From Chlamydiota bacterium (GTDB lineage Bacteria > Chlamydiota > Chlamydiia > Chlamydiales > Parachlamydiaceae), in the NCBI GenBank assembly GCA_013286645.1, contig JABDFJ010000011.1, positions 1 to 47,678 of the forward strand: a stretch of 47,678 nucleotides of DNA, in the 5' to 3' direction. The position numbers and the translations under genes are program-made. Shown here piece after piece: positions 34,661-43,929 of this stretch (its first letter is position 1; each line of letters starts with the position of its first letter). Under the pieces are notes generated by a model, which saw nothing but the letters and a program-made list of their open reading frames with translations, had not been told where the DNA came from and ran no database searches.

Positions 34661-35827
34661 CTATAAGAGGCCGAGGGCTTTAGCAGCCAAATTGCGTCCT
34701 TCAACCATATTTTTCAGTTTTTGAAATGAGACTTCCCAAGTGCGTGTGCGTAATCCACAATCAGGGGAAATATAAAGACGCGTAGGATCGTTAATGATTT
34801 TATGTACATACAAAATGCGATCGCGCACAAGCTCTGGCGATTCGATAAAGTCGGTATGTACATCTAGTACCCCTATCCCTACTTTAAATGAAGTATTTTT
34901 GAATTGATGCAGAATTTCATACCCCACACGCTGCGTAGGGGTAATCCCCAGTTCTTTTGTGTCGCGATTGGCATATTCAAAATGCACTTCATCCAAAATT
35001 CCTTGTAACTCTTTCAGTTGCGGGAAAAGATGGCGATAATCGGAAAAACAGATATGTACCGAGAAAAATGCCTTACCTGCCATATCCCCAATACTCTTTT
35101 TTGTTGCTTGAATAAACTCGTGAACTTCATCCCGCTTTGTCGTAGCTGCTGGCTCATCAAGTTGAATGTAGCGTACACCCTGTTCATACAAGGCTTTGAT
35201 ATTCGGATAAATCACCCGCTGCGTGATATCCTCCAAAAACTCGCGGCGCGCCTTGCGTTGCTGCTCTCGCACATCAACTTTCCCTGGCACTACCGCAGCC
35301 GAATAATTTTCATCATATGTCCAATCCATCATCGTATAGGCACCAGTAAGGGGAATTTTAATCGGCTTTGTTGCAAATTCAACAATCTGGCGATATTCTT
35401 GCACATGGAAAGGTCTCTCAAATCCAGGACGATGCACACAAGAGCCTTTACAATAATATTTATTATCAAAACTACGAATATGACCACCAAATGTAAATCC
35501 AGTCATACGGCGCGCCGCATATTCATACATCTCCACTCGCTGCTGCTCCCCATCCCAAACGAGATCCAATCCCGCCTGCTCCAATAGCTTTGTGGCAAAA
35601 AGTGATGAAAAACGCAAAATTTCCGCTCTTTCATCCAGTGTAAAACCTTGCCTTTTAGCCAAAAGCGCGTGTAGTCTCTCCACATTAGCAATGTGGAGAC
35701 ACCGCCCCCATTCCACTGCCGCTTTAAGATCACTCGCATTAAGCACAGCTCCACTCAAAGCTTTTAGTCGCCATGGTGTCTTTGCCAAGGATCCTATTTC
35801 ATGTGTAACAAGTCCAATAGACGACAT
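34661..35827 (-). CDS. Core-type cobalamin-independent methionine synthase (MetE C-domain family)
   Basis: A 388-residue protein matching the catalytic C-terminal half of MetE. Zinc ligands are all recognisable: H258 and C260 (FSVHICFSDY), E284 (HFEYAN) and C357 (ISPDCGLRTRTW). D224 in QLDEPA is the usual homocysteine amino-group contact. Full MetE has a second, non-catalytic N-terminal barrel, missing here, so this is a core MetE. Such short enzymes may use a methyl donor other than polyglutamyl methyltetrahydrofolate. The ATG overlaps the stop of the upstream MetE-like gene (ATGA), and a MetF-like gene precedes that, so all three act together in methyl transfer to homocysteine or a related thiol. 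Confidence 0.85.
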   Translation of the reverse strand: MSSIGLVTHEIGSLAKTPWRLKALSGAVLNASDLKAAVEWGRCLHIANVERLHALLAKRQGFTLDERAEILRFSSLFATKLLEQAGLDLVWDGEQQRVEMYEYAARRMTGFTFGGHIRSFDNKYYCKGSCVHRPGFERPFHVQEYRQIVEFATKPIKIPLTGAYTMMDWTYDENYSAAVVPGKVDVREQQRKARREFLEDITQRVIYPNIKALYEQGVRYIQLDEPAATTKRDEVHEFIQATKKSIGDMAGKAFFSVHICFSDYRHLFPQLKELQGILDEVHFEYANRDTKELGITPTQRVGYEILHQFKNTSFKVGIGVLDVHTDFIESPELVRDRILYVHKIINDPTRLYISPDCGLRTRTWEVSFQKLKNMVEGRNLAAKALGLL

Positions 35828-36753
35828 CAGATGATCTCCTGCATATTTCTGACTTTATGGTCCATCACTTCTCTGGTAAGGAGTTCTGCCGGACCATTGG
35901 GTGTAATATATACCTGCGTCTCTGGAAGATATGTGTGCAACATCTGAAAAAAGGCTGCCACATTTTTTTTTGGTTCAATTAAACTAGACTCCGTATTGAT
36001 AATGCCAGCTAACAGCAACTTATCTTTGGGGAATTTGTCCATACATTTGGAAAGCGAATTGCGATAAAAATCAAATCCAAAGCCATCAAAAGGTAAGGCA
36101 TAAATAAAATCTAATTCGTGTTCGACACAGAAAAAGCAGCTCCACAAGCATATCGGCTGCTTAGTATGTTCTTTGAGCCTCATAATGAAGGTACGGCCGA
36201 TAGCTTTTTCTTCAGCTGTCAACTTACGCCAGCCGAATGTTGGCTCAAAGAAGCAAAGCATTTTGTTTGGCATTGAAAGCAACTTCATGACAATTTGTGC
36301 AAGTAATTCGGCCACTAACTCCAAAGCAATTCCCTGTGAGAAGTCCCTAAAAAGATACAAGAACGGCAAAGTAAGCACCATAGGGTCTGCCTGAGAATAC
36401 ATCCCTTCAGCCAAAAAATACTCCTCAATCCATGCATCTAGCTGCTGCACATGGACCTTTGGATGAGCGCCAAAATCAAGTCTTCGCCAAAAGGTGTTGG
36501 TTTCGTAAAAACGCAACAAGGTGCCCACTTGAATCTCATCTACAATGGCACTAAAAGGGCGCATCAGATCTTGCCAATGAAAGAAGCCTGAAGAAATATA
36601 AGGCCAATCTTTTTGGAGCTCTCTAAATTGCTGCACGTCGTCATGCTGAATGCGCTTCAGATCGGCCTCCGAGCTTCGGTGACGATCGAAATCACGCGTT
36701 GCAACCACCAATCTTTCACTGCGTGGATATTGCCCTGGCAGAAGAATATTCAT
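35827..36753 (-). CDS. MetE-like barrel protein lacking zinc ligands
   Basis: A 308-residue relative of the MetE/UROD barrel. The N-terminus LLPGQYPRSERLVVATRDFD matches the family opening (GSyPRs.eL..a), and GFFHWQDLMRPFSAI parallels the usual DGE..R segment. The C-terminal position of the zinc cysteine reads VYITPNGPAELL, with Asn/Gly and no Cys, and there is no HxC pair. It may play the part of the N-terminal, folate-binding half of classical MetE as a separate subunit, or bind another cofactor. It overlaps both operon partners by ATGA, implying equal expression. Function is inference from context. Confidence 0.65.
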   Translation of the reverse strand: MNILLPGQYPRSERLVVATRDFDRHRSSEADLKRIQHDDVQQFRELQKDWPYISSGFFHWQDLMRPFSAIVDEIQVGTLLRFYETNTFWRRLDFGAHPKVHVQQLDAWIEEYFLAEGMYSQADPMVLTLPFLYLFRDFSQGIALELVAELLAQIVMKLLSMPNKMLCFFEPTFGWRKLTAEEKAIGRTFIMRLKEHTKQPICLWSCFFCVEHELDFIYALPFDGFGFDFYRNSLSKCMDKFPKDKLLLAGIINTESSLIEPKKNVAAFFQMLHTYLPETQVYITPNGPAELLTREVMDHKVRNMQEII

Positions 36754-37634
36754 GCTTCAGCAATCCTTTCCTTAATGGTACTCATGAGCTTCTGACAAGA
36801 GTACAAGTTGGCGTACATAATATGTTCAATGTTAAACCCCAGATCAAGCTGCTCTTTCTGGCTAAAATGAAAAATTTCATCCAGCATCATATCAATCGTT
36901 TCCAACGATTCCATTTCCACATTTTCATCCGCTACTGCCTGCAAGCAATTCAAGACAGCCACCGGAAATTCAACACCAAGCCATTGCATAAACTCCACAT
37001 CCCTTCCCTTAGAAGCTAAGGCCAAAGAAATGTAAATTCTTGGCAGAATAATGTTTTCCTTCTTACATAATTTGGAGACACTATGCAAAACATACTTGAG
37101 ATTTGCTGCTTCAAAAACGATCTGCGAGACAAAAAAGTCAATACCAGCTTTTATTTTATCCAAAATACGCGCCACCTCATCTGGACGCGTGAAAATGGTA
37201 ATTGCCCCTACCTTCATCTGCGGAAAATGCCGTTTAATCACCTCCACAGCTTCCAAGACACTATACCCACGATATGTCATATGAGGATCTTCTCCCCCCA
37301 CCAGCACCACATGCCGCACCCCGTGAGCATAAACCTTATTAAGCCAGGGTAGAAAATCCACTTTATCCATTTTGACGCAGACTTTATAAAGAATCGGCAC
37401 CAAATGAGGGGCATACACTTTAAGCCCATTAAAAAAATCTAAGGCATCAATTTTATCCACACAAGGCAGCGTGCGCGCATAATTTCTATGCTCCTGAACT
37501 ACTTCTGGGATGCTGACACTTCTAATATTCTGTTGCCGGAGCAAATAACAGATGTTTTCACAATAAGCCGCAATCTTAGGCTGACTCCAAGTTGCCGGCG
37601 GTGGCAATATTTCAAATACAACTGTTTCCATCAT
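36750..37634 (-). CDS. Methylenetetrahydrofolate reductase-like protein
   Basis: A barrel protein of about 294 residues resembling MetF/MTHFR: FEILPPP at the N-terminus, YAHGVRHVVLVGGEDPHMTY (the FAD-binding block, normally N-L-x-GDp) and KAGIDFFVSQIVFEAANL (folate-binding). It is shorter and more divergent than E. coli MetF, so a related reductase or methyl-carrier role is possible. It would supply methyl groups to the two downstream MetE-type proteins. First gene of the coupled operon; the stop overlaps the next start as ATGA. Start is ATG 37634 or 37631; a TTG at 37640 is also in frame. No riboswitch was recognised upstream. Confidence 0.75.
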   Translation of the reverse strand: MMETVVFEILPPPATWSQPKIAAYCENICYLLRQQNIRSVSIPEVVQEHRNYARTLPCVDKIDALDFFNGLKVYAPHLVPILYKVCVKMDKVDFLPWLNKVYAHGVRHVVLVGGEDPHMTYRGYSVLEAVEVIKRHFPQMKVGAITIFTRPDEVARILDKIKAGIDFFVSQIVFEAANLKYVLHSVSKLCKKENIILPRIYISLALASKGRDVEFMQWLGVEFPVAVLNCLQAVADENVEMESLETIDMMLDEIFHFSQKEQLDLGFNIEHIMYANLYSCQKLMSTIKERIAEA

Positions 37635-37726
37635 CTGCAAGTTACTTTGTGAAATATATTCTCTATAATCTCTAAGCCGAGCCTGTCATAACAGATCCAC
37701 CAATAGCAACAAAAAAAGATTAGTTT

Positions 37727-37812
37727 TGAGCATGTACTTCAATAAATAATAACTTTCTTCGCGTTATCTTCGCTTACTTCGCGACCTTCGCGTTCAAATA
37801 GTGCAGTACTCT
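37727..37812. repeat. CGCGAAG-family solo arm
   Basis: ATGTACTTCAATAAATAATA then CTTCGCG units (37,757-37,798) match the reverse complement of the left arm of the 17,578 copy, down to the outer AGTACTC. No opposite arm is present. It sits in the 353-bp gap between the divergent met-type operon and the export operon; the remainder holds the short repeat at 37,851-37,878 and otherwise nothing clear. Confidence 0.8.
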
Positions 37813-37987
37813 AATTTGTGATGAGCCCTATTTTTATACTCATCTTTCGACTTTTGCAATCGTCTAAATCAGTCCATGTCCAGCGACCACCAACTCTTGT
37901 AGCCCCAAGGCAAAAAACGCTTTCTTTTAATGCCGCCACGAGTAAATAATAACGCAACTAACTCATTAAAATAGAGGTCCTATCAGG

Positions 37988-39031
37988 ATGAGATACCTTT
38001 TGTGCGTACTCATGCTTTTGCTTTGCGCTGCTTGCCACCCACCGTGCCACGACTACGCAGTCATGGGGGCCGATGAATTCGTTACCGATTCCTATCAAAT
38101 CCGCCAAGGCAAATTAGCCATCCTTGAAATGGAGGGGATTGAGTTACGTGAAATCGCCCCTGAAGAAATGCTCGAATATAAAGATGTAGTGGCCGAAGAT
38201 GATATCTTAAATATCGTCATCTATCACCCCAAACGGCGCGATTTGATGGAAGCAATTCAGTTCATCAATACCACCGTGGGAGGTTTCCGCGTGACGGAGG
38301 GGCAAGTTGACTTGCCTGATATCCCTTCCGTCAAAGTCGCTGGCCTGACTCTCGAAGAAGCACGCTTACGCCTACAAGCTGAATTTCGCAAGCAAATCCA
38401 GGATGTCGAAGTTTTTATCACCTATCGCGACCGTCTTTCACGCAAAGTAGAACTCACAGGCATGGTAGCCCATGCTAATGTACCTGTCGATGGTAAAATC
38501 CGCCTTTATGATGTCATCGCCAATGCTCATATACCTACCGATGCGAACCTATTCCTTAGTTATGTGGTGCGCGACGAGTGTCCCCTTGCAATCGATTTAC
38601 ATCAGCTCATCAATGAAGGGGAAATGTGCCACAATATTGTTATGCGGGGTGGAGACAAAATTTTTATCGCAAATAAAGTGGATAGCAGCGTGATGATCAT
38701 GGGAGAAGTCAACATTCCCAAACCCGTACACCTGCCTTACGGTTTTATGTCACTGCGCGAAGCTATCGTACATGCTGGTGGTATTCCATTTACAGGCGAC
38801 AAACACAACATCCAAGTCATTCGGGGTAACTTGCAATCCCCAAAAATTTATGTGCTCGCGTGGGAGCATATCATCCACCTACCTAATGATAGTCTACTTT
38901 TAATGCCAGGAGATACGGTGTATGTCTCCGCCAAACCAATTACCGAATGGAATCGCTTCATCAGTCAACTGCTGCCAAGTGCTGAAGTTTTCCGCTCTGG
39001 TTATGGCGTTTATGGCATCGTAGGCGAATAA
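37988..39031 (+). CDS. Wza-type polysaccharide export lipoprotein
   Basis: A 347-residue lipoprotein with a lipobox ending in C16 (MLLLCAAC). The Poly_export domain is clear: EDDILNIVIYHPKRRDLMEA, then LPDIPSVKVAGLTLEEARLR. One or two SLBB domains follow: VELTGMVAHANVPVDGKIRL and VMIMGEVNIPKPVHLPYGFM. The C-terminal ALLMPGDTVYV-like strand closes the second SLBB. Such proteins form the outer-membrane channel for capsule or exopolysaccharide. The Wzc-like gene follows 22 bp later. No glycosyltransferase is in the window. It may instead serve another glycan. Confidence 0.88.
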   Translation: MRYLLCVLMLLLCAACHPPCHDYAVMGADEFVTDSYQIRQGKLAILEMEGIELREIAPEEMLEYKDVVAEDDILNIVIYHPKRRDLMEAIQFINTTVGGFRVTEGQVDLPDIPSVKVAGLTLEEARLRLQAEFRKQIQDVEVFITYRDRLSRKVELTGMVAHANVPVDGKIRLYDVIANAHIPTDANLFLSYVVRDECPLAIDLHQLINEGEMCHNIVMRGGDKIFIANKVDSSVMIMGEVNIPKPVHLPYGFMSLREAIVHAGGIPFTGDKHNIQVIRGNLQSPKIYVLAWEHIIHLPNDSLLLMPGDTVYVSAKPITEWNRFISQLLPSAEVFRSGYGVYGIVGE

Positions 39032-39053
39032 GAAGCTGTTATAGAGGAAAAGC

Positions 39054-41798
39054 ATGACCAACTTACAAGAAAACAACGAAGACAATTTCGTACTCACTTT
39101 TTCGGATATAGTCCTTCTTATAAAAAAAAACTCGCGCAAAATATATCTAGGAACCTGTACCGTCGCTATTATTGCGTTAATTTACGCTCTCACTAGACCT
39201 ATCCAGTATGAAGCTCAAGCCACCTTCAAAGAAAAAGCCAAAAGCCAATCAGGGTTAAGTAAATCTATCTTAAGTGATCTTCTCACCAGCGATAGCGACG
39301 AGAGCGACACTCTTACCATTATGAAATCGCGCACATTGCTTGAACAATTGATCAGCTTGCAGGGCTTCCAAGCAACCCTTACTAAAGAAGAACTGCACTT
39401 CCCCTTCTTGCCTATTCAAACCATCAAAGATAACGTGCTGTCTGAATATGCCTATTTCAAACGGATGCGCGTGCCCATCCTAAACCACCCACAAGTTGAT
39501 CTGCAAGCTCATAACATCAGTTACGACGGTGAAATCCCTCTTGAGATGCATCTTACCATCGTCTCCGCTGAAAAATACACTCTTACAGACCACAAAGATA
39601 AGGTAATTGGCTCTGGCTTGTTCAATCAGCCCTTTAAAACACCCCATTTTACCTTGACCATCATCCCCACTAATCCCACAGCAATTGTAGACAATAAATA
39701 CACCCTATTATTGAATCCTCTTGTGTATACGGCTGAAAGAATGGCCAAGCAATTTTCCATTTCCCAAGACTCCACTGATAAAAATCTCATCAAAATCGCC
39801 TTTAAGGCCAATGACCGCAGTCAGGCGATCAGCACCATTAACAATTTTATGGATGTCTATCTCGCATACATTCGCAGAGAACATCAACGTGTGAGCGAAT
39901 TCCAAATCAGCTATCTCAATAAACGACAGCAAGAGATGGCAGTGCAAATGGCAACCATCATCCAAAACCATGCGAATGAACTTTCTAACGATCTTACCCT
40001 CACAGGGTTTAATAACTCCGAACAAGCCCTAGAGCTCCTGACCATCAACCATGAAGAGCTAAAAAAAACGTTTCAATTTAACACTCGCGACATCCACCGC
40101 CTTGAACATATTGCTAACTCTTATGAACCAAGTTTTGAAAAATTCACGCACCTCAACCATTTAAACATCAAACCACCTCAAGCAATCAACGATCAAATTG
40201 CCTCCATACGCACATTAACTCAGCAAGCGGATGCACTTAATTTAGCGCTTAAAAGTGCTCCCAGTGATACAATAGCTTTCCAATCATCTTCTGCCGAACA
40301 ACATGATATCAAATTACCGGCCCATGAAGCGAAAACCATGTTAACGAGTATTAACCTCGATACAGCCAGAGAGATTTACATCGGTTATAGCCGAGAACTT
40401 AGTCAAGCACAGTCAGGTGCCGTCCAAATGCGCTTCATCCTCAGTCAAATCAATGATCCCGATTTCGAAATCAGCTCCCTAAGTACAATCCTCAACGATC
40501 CCATTAGCGCTGAAATGATCGCCAAAGCGAGTCAAATCTTGCTATCACTCAAAGATTCTGAAAATCGCACTGCCAAAGAGCAAGAGCGCCTCAAGACCGA
40601 TTTAGCTATCCAAAAGGGGTTCTTAACCACCCACCTACAACAAACACTGCAGCTCCTTGAATTACAGCAAAAATTCATCAAAGATAAAATTTTTAATCTA
40701 CAAACGATCAATTTATCACTTATCGAAGAACAAATATTCCTCATCGAAGACCAAATCAACAAATACATCACGCACACAATAGACGACTTAAAACGAGAAC
40801 AAGTGCTCATCGAAAATAGCATCAAAGAAATCCGCCAAGAAATGGCTTCTTTACCAAAAAGATGGGCCACAGAACAGCTCATCGAACAACAAATGCAAAT
40901 CAATCTCCATATGGTTGAAGAGGTCACACGTCTTGTTGAAACAAAAAATATCAACAACAACCTAGAACAAATCTTATCCGCACCTCTCGATTTACCTGTT
41001 GCTCCCATTAACCCCAAAGCCCCCCATCTACTATTCCTTACAATTGCCGGAGCATTAATCGGTGCCTTTGGCAGCATCGGATGGGTGATTGTTAACTCCG
41101 TCATCCAAGGGGTGGCTGTCTCCGCCGCTAATCTCACAGCGTCTGGCTATCAAGTGGCAGGTCAACTTTCACCCCACAGCAAAGACTCCTTGCACGATCG
41201 TTCTATCCTCGATAGTGATCTCGAAACGTTACGCCGTGTTACTGCTTTCATATCCACTGAAAATACTTCTCCACAGCTACATTCAAAACACCTATTTGCC
41301 AACACGCTACTGTTGCTTAGAAGCTACGGACCAAATTATGTCCAGTTGCTAGCGGAACTGTTAAACAAACAGGGATTTAAAGTATTGACCCTAGATCTAA
41401 GCTTCGATGACCCTATAGAAGCACAATCACTAGGACTGCTTCAATGCATCGAAGGCAAAACAATGCAACCAAAAATTGTCACAGGACCACACTACGACAG
41501 TATCTCATCAGGAGGGCTTTGTCGCTATGCTAACGAATTGATCGCCTCGCGCACATTTCAAGCATTGTTGACGAAGCTGAGCACTCAATATGATTGGATA
41601 CTAGCTGTCAGTAAAACACCACTCCAAGGCGCTGAAGCCGAAAGTCTGCTCAAGCATTTTCCTCGGGCCATCATTAGTATTACTAGTGAAACCCATCAAG
41701 ACTTGCAAAATTGTTTGAAAGCGGCCAATAAAACGGCGTCGCAGTTAGCTTTTGTATTCACTCCACCATTAAATGCCTGGGAGAGATCTTCATTTTGA
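39054..41798 (+). CDS. Wzc/GNVR-type chain-length protein with degenerate kinase domain
   Basis: A 914-residue inner-membrane protein. A first membrane helix (about 31-49) is followed by a Wzz domain and a very long periplasmic coiled-coil region, then a second helix (about 658-683) ending in VIVNSVI. The PKPVAPxxP-like element just before it reads LPVAPINPKAPH. The C-terminal 190 residues resemble a BY-kinase: GFKVLTLDLSFDDP occupies the Walker A' place and YDWILAVSKTP the Walker B place. The Walker A loop that should precede them reads SYGPNYVQLLAELL, without GKS/T, and no Tyr cluster ends the chain. So it likely controls export or length without kinase activity. Partner of the Wza-like gene. 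Confidence 0.85.
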   Translation: MTNLQENNEDNFVLTFSDIVLLIKKNSRKIYLGTCTVAIIALIYALTRPIQYEAQATFKEKAKSQSGLSKSILSDLLTSDSDESDTLTIMKSRTLLEQLISLQGFQATLTKEELHFPFLPIQTIKDNVLSEYAYFKRMRVPILNHPQVDLQAHNISYDGEIPLEMHLTIVSAEKYTLTDHKDKVIGSGLFNQPFKTPHFTLTIIPTNPTAIVDNKYTLLLNPLVYTAERMAKQFSISQDSTDKNLIKIAFKANDRSQAISTINNFMDVYLAYIRREHQRVSEFQISYLNKRQQEMAVQMATIIQNHANELSNDLTLTGFNNSEQALELLTINHEELKKTFQFNTRDIHRLEHIANSYEPSFEKFTHLNHLNIKPPQAINDQIASIRTLTQQADALNLALKSAPSDTIAFQSSSAEQHDIKLPAHEAKTMLTSINLDTAREIYIGYSRELSQAQSGAVQMRFILSQINDPDFEISSLSTILNDPISAEMIAKASQILLSLKDSENRTAKEQERLKTDLAIQKGFLTTHLQQTLQLLELQQKFIKDKIFNLQTINLSLIEEQIFLIEDQINKYITHTIDDLKREQVLIENSIKEIRQEMASLPKRWATEQLIEQQMQINLHMVEEVTRLVETKNINNNLEQILSAPLDLPVAPINPKAPHLLFLTIAGALIGAFGSIGWVIVNSVIQGVAVSAANLTASGYQVAGQLSPHSKDSLHDRSILDSDLETLRRVTAFISTENTSPQLHSKHLFANTLLLLRSYGPNYVQLLAELLNKQGFKVLTLDLSFDDPIEAQSLGLLQCIEGKTMQPKIVTGPHYDSISSGGLCRYANELIASRTFQALLTKLSTQYDWILAVSKTPLQGAEAESLLKHFPRAIISITSETHQDLQNCLKAANKTASQLAFVFTPPLNAWERSSF

Positions 41799-41819
41799 TG
41801 ATTTTTGCAATAAAAAAAG

Positions 41820-41861
41820 CTTCGCGTTTTCTTCGCTTGCTTCGCGTATTTCGCGCTCAAA
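41820..41861. repeat. CGCGAAG-family solo arm, diverged
   Basis: CTTCGCGTTTTCTTCGCTTG, then CTTCGCGTATTTCGCGCTC. The same 9-nt unit as the other family copies, but more diverged and without a partner arm. Confidence 0.7.
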
Positions 41862-41934
41862 AATCAAAGCAAATGGTAAAATTTATTTACAGGAAGTGCT
41901 AAAATTTGATGGTTATGTGTTTATAAATACCGAA

Positions 41935-41967
41935 TTATGGTAAATTGCAATTGATTATTTACCATAA
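41935..41967. promoter_or_regulatory. 11-bp perfect inverted repeat, candidate operator of the polyamine operon
   Basis: TTATGGTAAAT (41,935-41,945) and ATTTACCATAA (41,957-41,967) are perfect inverted copies with an 11-nt spacer, so half-sites lie two helical turns apart. A further ATGGTAAA is at 41,873-41,880. The repeat ends 3 nt before the ribosome site AGGAG (41,971-41,975) of speA. As RNA it could also form a stem that hides nothing of the ribosome site itself. Confidence 0.6.
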
Positions 41968-41981
41968 CCAAGGAGCTCTCC

Positions 41982-43919
41982 ATGACGGAGGTGGATGTCA
42001 TCAAAAATCATAGTCTAGCACCCCATGCCCACCCTCACCCAGCTAGCCATTTTGGAGAAGTTTATAGCATTCGCTCATGGGGAGCACCCTATTTTGACGT
42101 CAACCCGCGTGGGGATGTATCTGTAAGATTACAACCTAAAAGTAAATCTGGCGATCTCTATGAACTGGTCCAATCATTAGTCAAGCGCGGCATTGAAGCT
42201 CCTATCTTAATACGCTTTGATGATATTCTCAGAGATCGCGTGCGCTGCATCCAACGCGCCTTTGATGCAGCTATCAATGAATTTCGCTACGACAACACCT
42301 TTCGCTTAGCCTATCCCATTAAAGTCAATCAACAACGCACTGTAGTGAACATCATCCAAGCCACAGGAAAGGATCGCTTGCTAGGCCTTGAAGTCGGTAG
42401 CAAGCCTGAACTGATCGCTGTGCTAAGCATGCATGATACTCCTGGCGCTCTACTGCTATGCAATGGTTATAAAGATGCCGCCTATATTGAAATTGCTCTG
42501 CTAGCGACCAAGATTGGAAGGCGCTCTATCATCATTGTCGAGCAATTTTATGAATTACAACTCGTCTTAGATATCGCTGAAAAATTTAATATCGAAGCTG
42601 AAATTGGCTTCCGCATGCGTCCTTTTAACAAAGGCAGCGGCCGCTGGAATACCACGGGTGGCGATATGGCCAAATTTGGTCTAAGCGCCCATGAAATCGT
42701 CCAAGGCATCGAGATGCTCAAACGCGCGAATAAAATCCATTGGGTCAAGCTGCTCCACTTTCACTTAGGCAGCCAAATTCCAGCGATTGCTTCCATAAAA
42801 ATAGCCCTAGCTGAAGCAGCGCGCATGTATGCTAATATAGCCCAAGAATGCCCTGAATTGTGCTTCTTCGATGTGGGTGGCGGCCTCGGTGTCGATTATG
42901 ACGGCTCTCGCTCTAAATCCGATTCCTCCATGGATTACACCATTGAAGAATATGCCAGAGACGTGGTGTCTGCTATTGGCGATGCCTGTGATAAAGAAGA
43001 AATCTCGCATCCCACCATCATCAGTGAATCGGGACGTGCGGTGGTGGCACACCATTCGGTCTTGATTACCGAAGTCATCGATGTAGCTGCTGCACTTGAT
43101 GCTCCTGAAACACTGGAAAAACCTCCCAGTGAACATGAAGTGTTGACGAGTTTTTATTCACTTTACCAAAAAGTCACCCTTGACACATGTCATGAGGTAC
43201 TTCACGATGCGCAAGAATTAAAAGAACTGATTTTTGAATGTTTTGTGCATGGCAGCCTCACACTTCAGGAAAGAGCCTATGCAGAACAGGCATACAAGCA
43301 CTTGATCGCTAAAGTACGCCACGTTTCCAAAAACCTGCCTGATGTCCCTGAGGAAATTAAAAACCTCGACAAACTGCTCCTCGACATCTACTTTTGCAAC
43401 TTCTCAGTGTTCCAATCTCTACCAGACTCATGGGCCATCAATCAACTTTTCCCCATCATTCCTCTGCAACGTCTTAACGAAGAACCCAAGCGCAGAGGTA
43501 TCATCGCCGATTTGAGCTGTGATAGCGATGGAAAAATCAGCCAATTCGTACATCGATATGGTCCACAAGATTACCTACGAGTGCATGAACCCACCAAGCA
43601 GCCTTATTATCTAGGCATTTTTCTAGTAGGTGCCTACCAAGAAATCTTAGGTGGATTGCATAATCTCTTCGGAGATACCAATGCCGTCCACGTGGAACTT
43701 GATGCTGATGGAAACTGGCAGCTCAACCATGTGATCGAAGGTGATACCATCCGGGAAGTGTTAGGCTATGTGCAATACAATTCCCAAGAATTGATTGAAA
43801 ATTTACGTGTAGCTATCGAGAACTCTTTGAAATGCCAGCGTCTGACTGCAGAAGAATCGGCCAAACTGCAGAAGAAGTTTAAAGAAGCACTTGAAAGCTA
43901 TACATACTTAGTCGTTTAG
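41982..43919 (+). CDS. speA: Biosynthetic arginine decarboxylase SpeA
   Basis: PLP enzyme that converts arginine to agmatine and CO2. At 645 residues it has the size of the large biosynthetic SpeA enzymes. PLP lysine is K114 in LAYPIKVNQQ; GLEVGSKPEL, LLHFHLGSQIPAIASIK, FFDVGGGLGVDYDGS (phosphate-binding Gly loop) and TIISESGRAVVAHHS follow in the usual order. The helical insert after residue 370 and GIFLVGAYQEILGGLHNLFG near the end are typical of SpeA. AGGAG precedes the ATG. speB follows after 10 bp. An inverted repeat next to the ribosome site may regulate it. Confidence 0.96.
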   Translation: MTEVDVIKNHSLAPHAHPHPASHFGEVYSIRSWGAPYFDVNPRGDVSVRLQPKSKSGDLYELVQSLVKRGIEAPILIRFDDILRDRVRCIQRAFDAAINEFRYDNTFRLAYPIKVNQQRTVVNIIQATGKDRLLGLEVGSKPELIAVLSMHDTPGALLLCNGYKDAAYIEIALLATKIGRRSIIIVEQFYELQLVLDIAEKFNIEAEIGFRMRPFNKGSGRWNTTGGDMAKFGLSAHEIVQGIEMLKRANKIHWVKLLHFHLGSQIPAIASIKIALAEAARMYANIAQECPELCFFDVGGGLGVDYDGSRSKSDSSMDYTIEEYARDVVSAIGDACDKEEISHPTIISESGRAVVAHHSVLITEVIDVAAALDAPETLEKPPSEHEVLTSFYSLYQKVTLDTCHEVLHDAQELKELIFECFVHGSLTLQERAYAEQAYKHLIAKVRHVSKNLPDVPEEIKNLDKLLLDIYFCNFSVFQSLPDSWAINQLFPIIPLQRLNEEPKRRGIIADLSCDSDGKISQFVHRYGPQDYLRVHEPTKQPYYLGIFLVGAYQEILGGLHNLFGDTNAVHVELDADGNWQLNHVIEGDTIREVLGYVQYNSQELIENLRVAIENSLKCQRLTAEESAKLQKKFKEALESYTYLVV

Positions 43920-43929
43920 GAGTTATCTT

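Noticed and set aside
37641-37987. Possible SAM or T-box riboswitch ahead of the MetF-like gene
   Set aside because: No recognisable riboswitch core; the gap is mostly repeat fragments.
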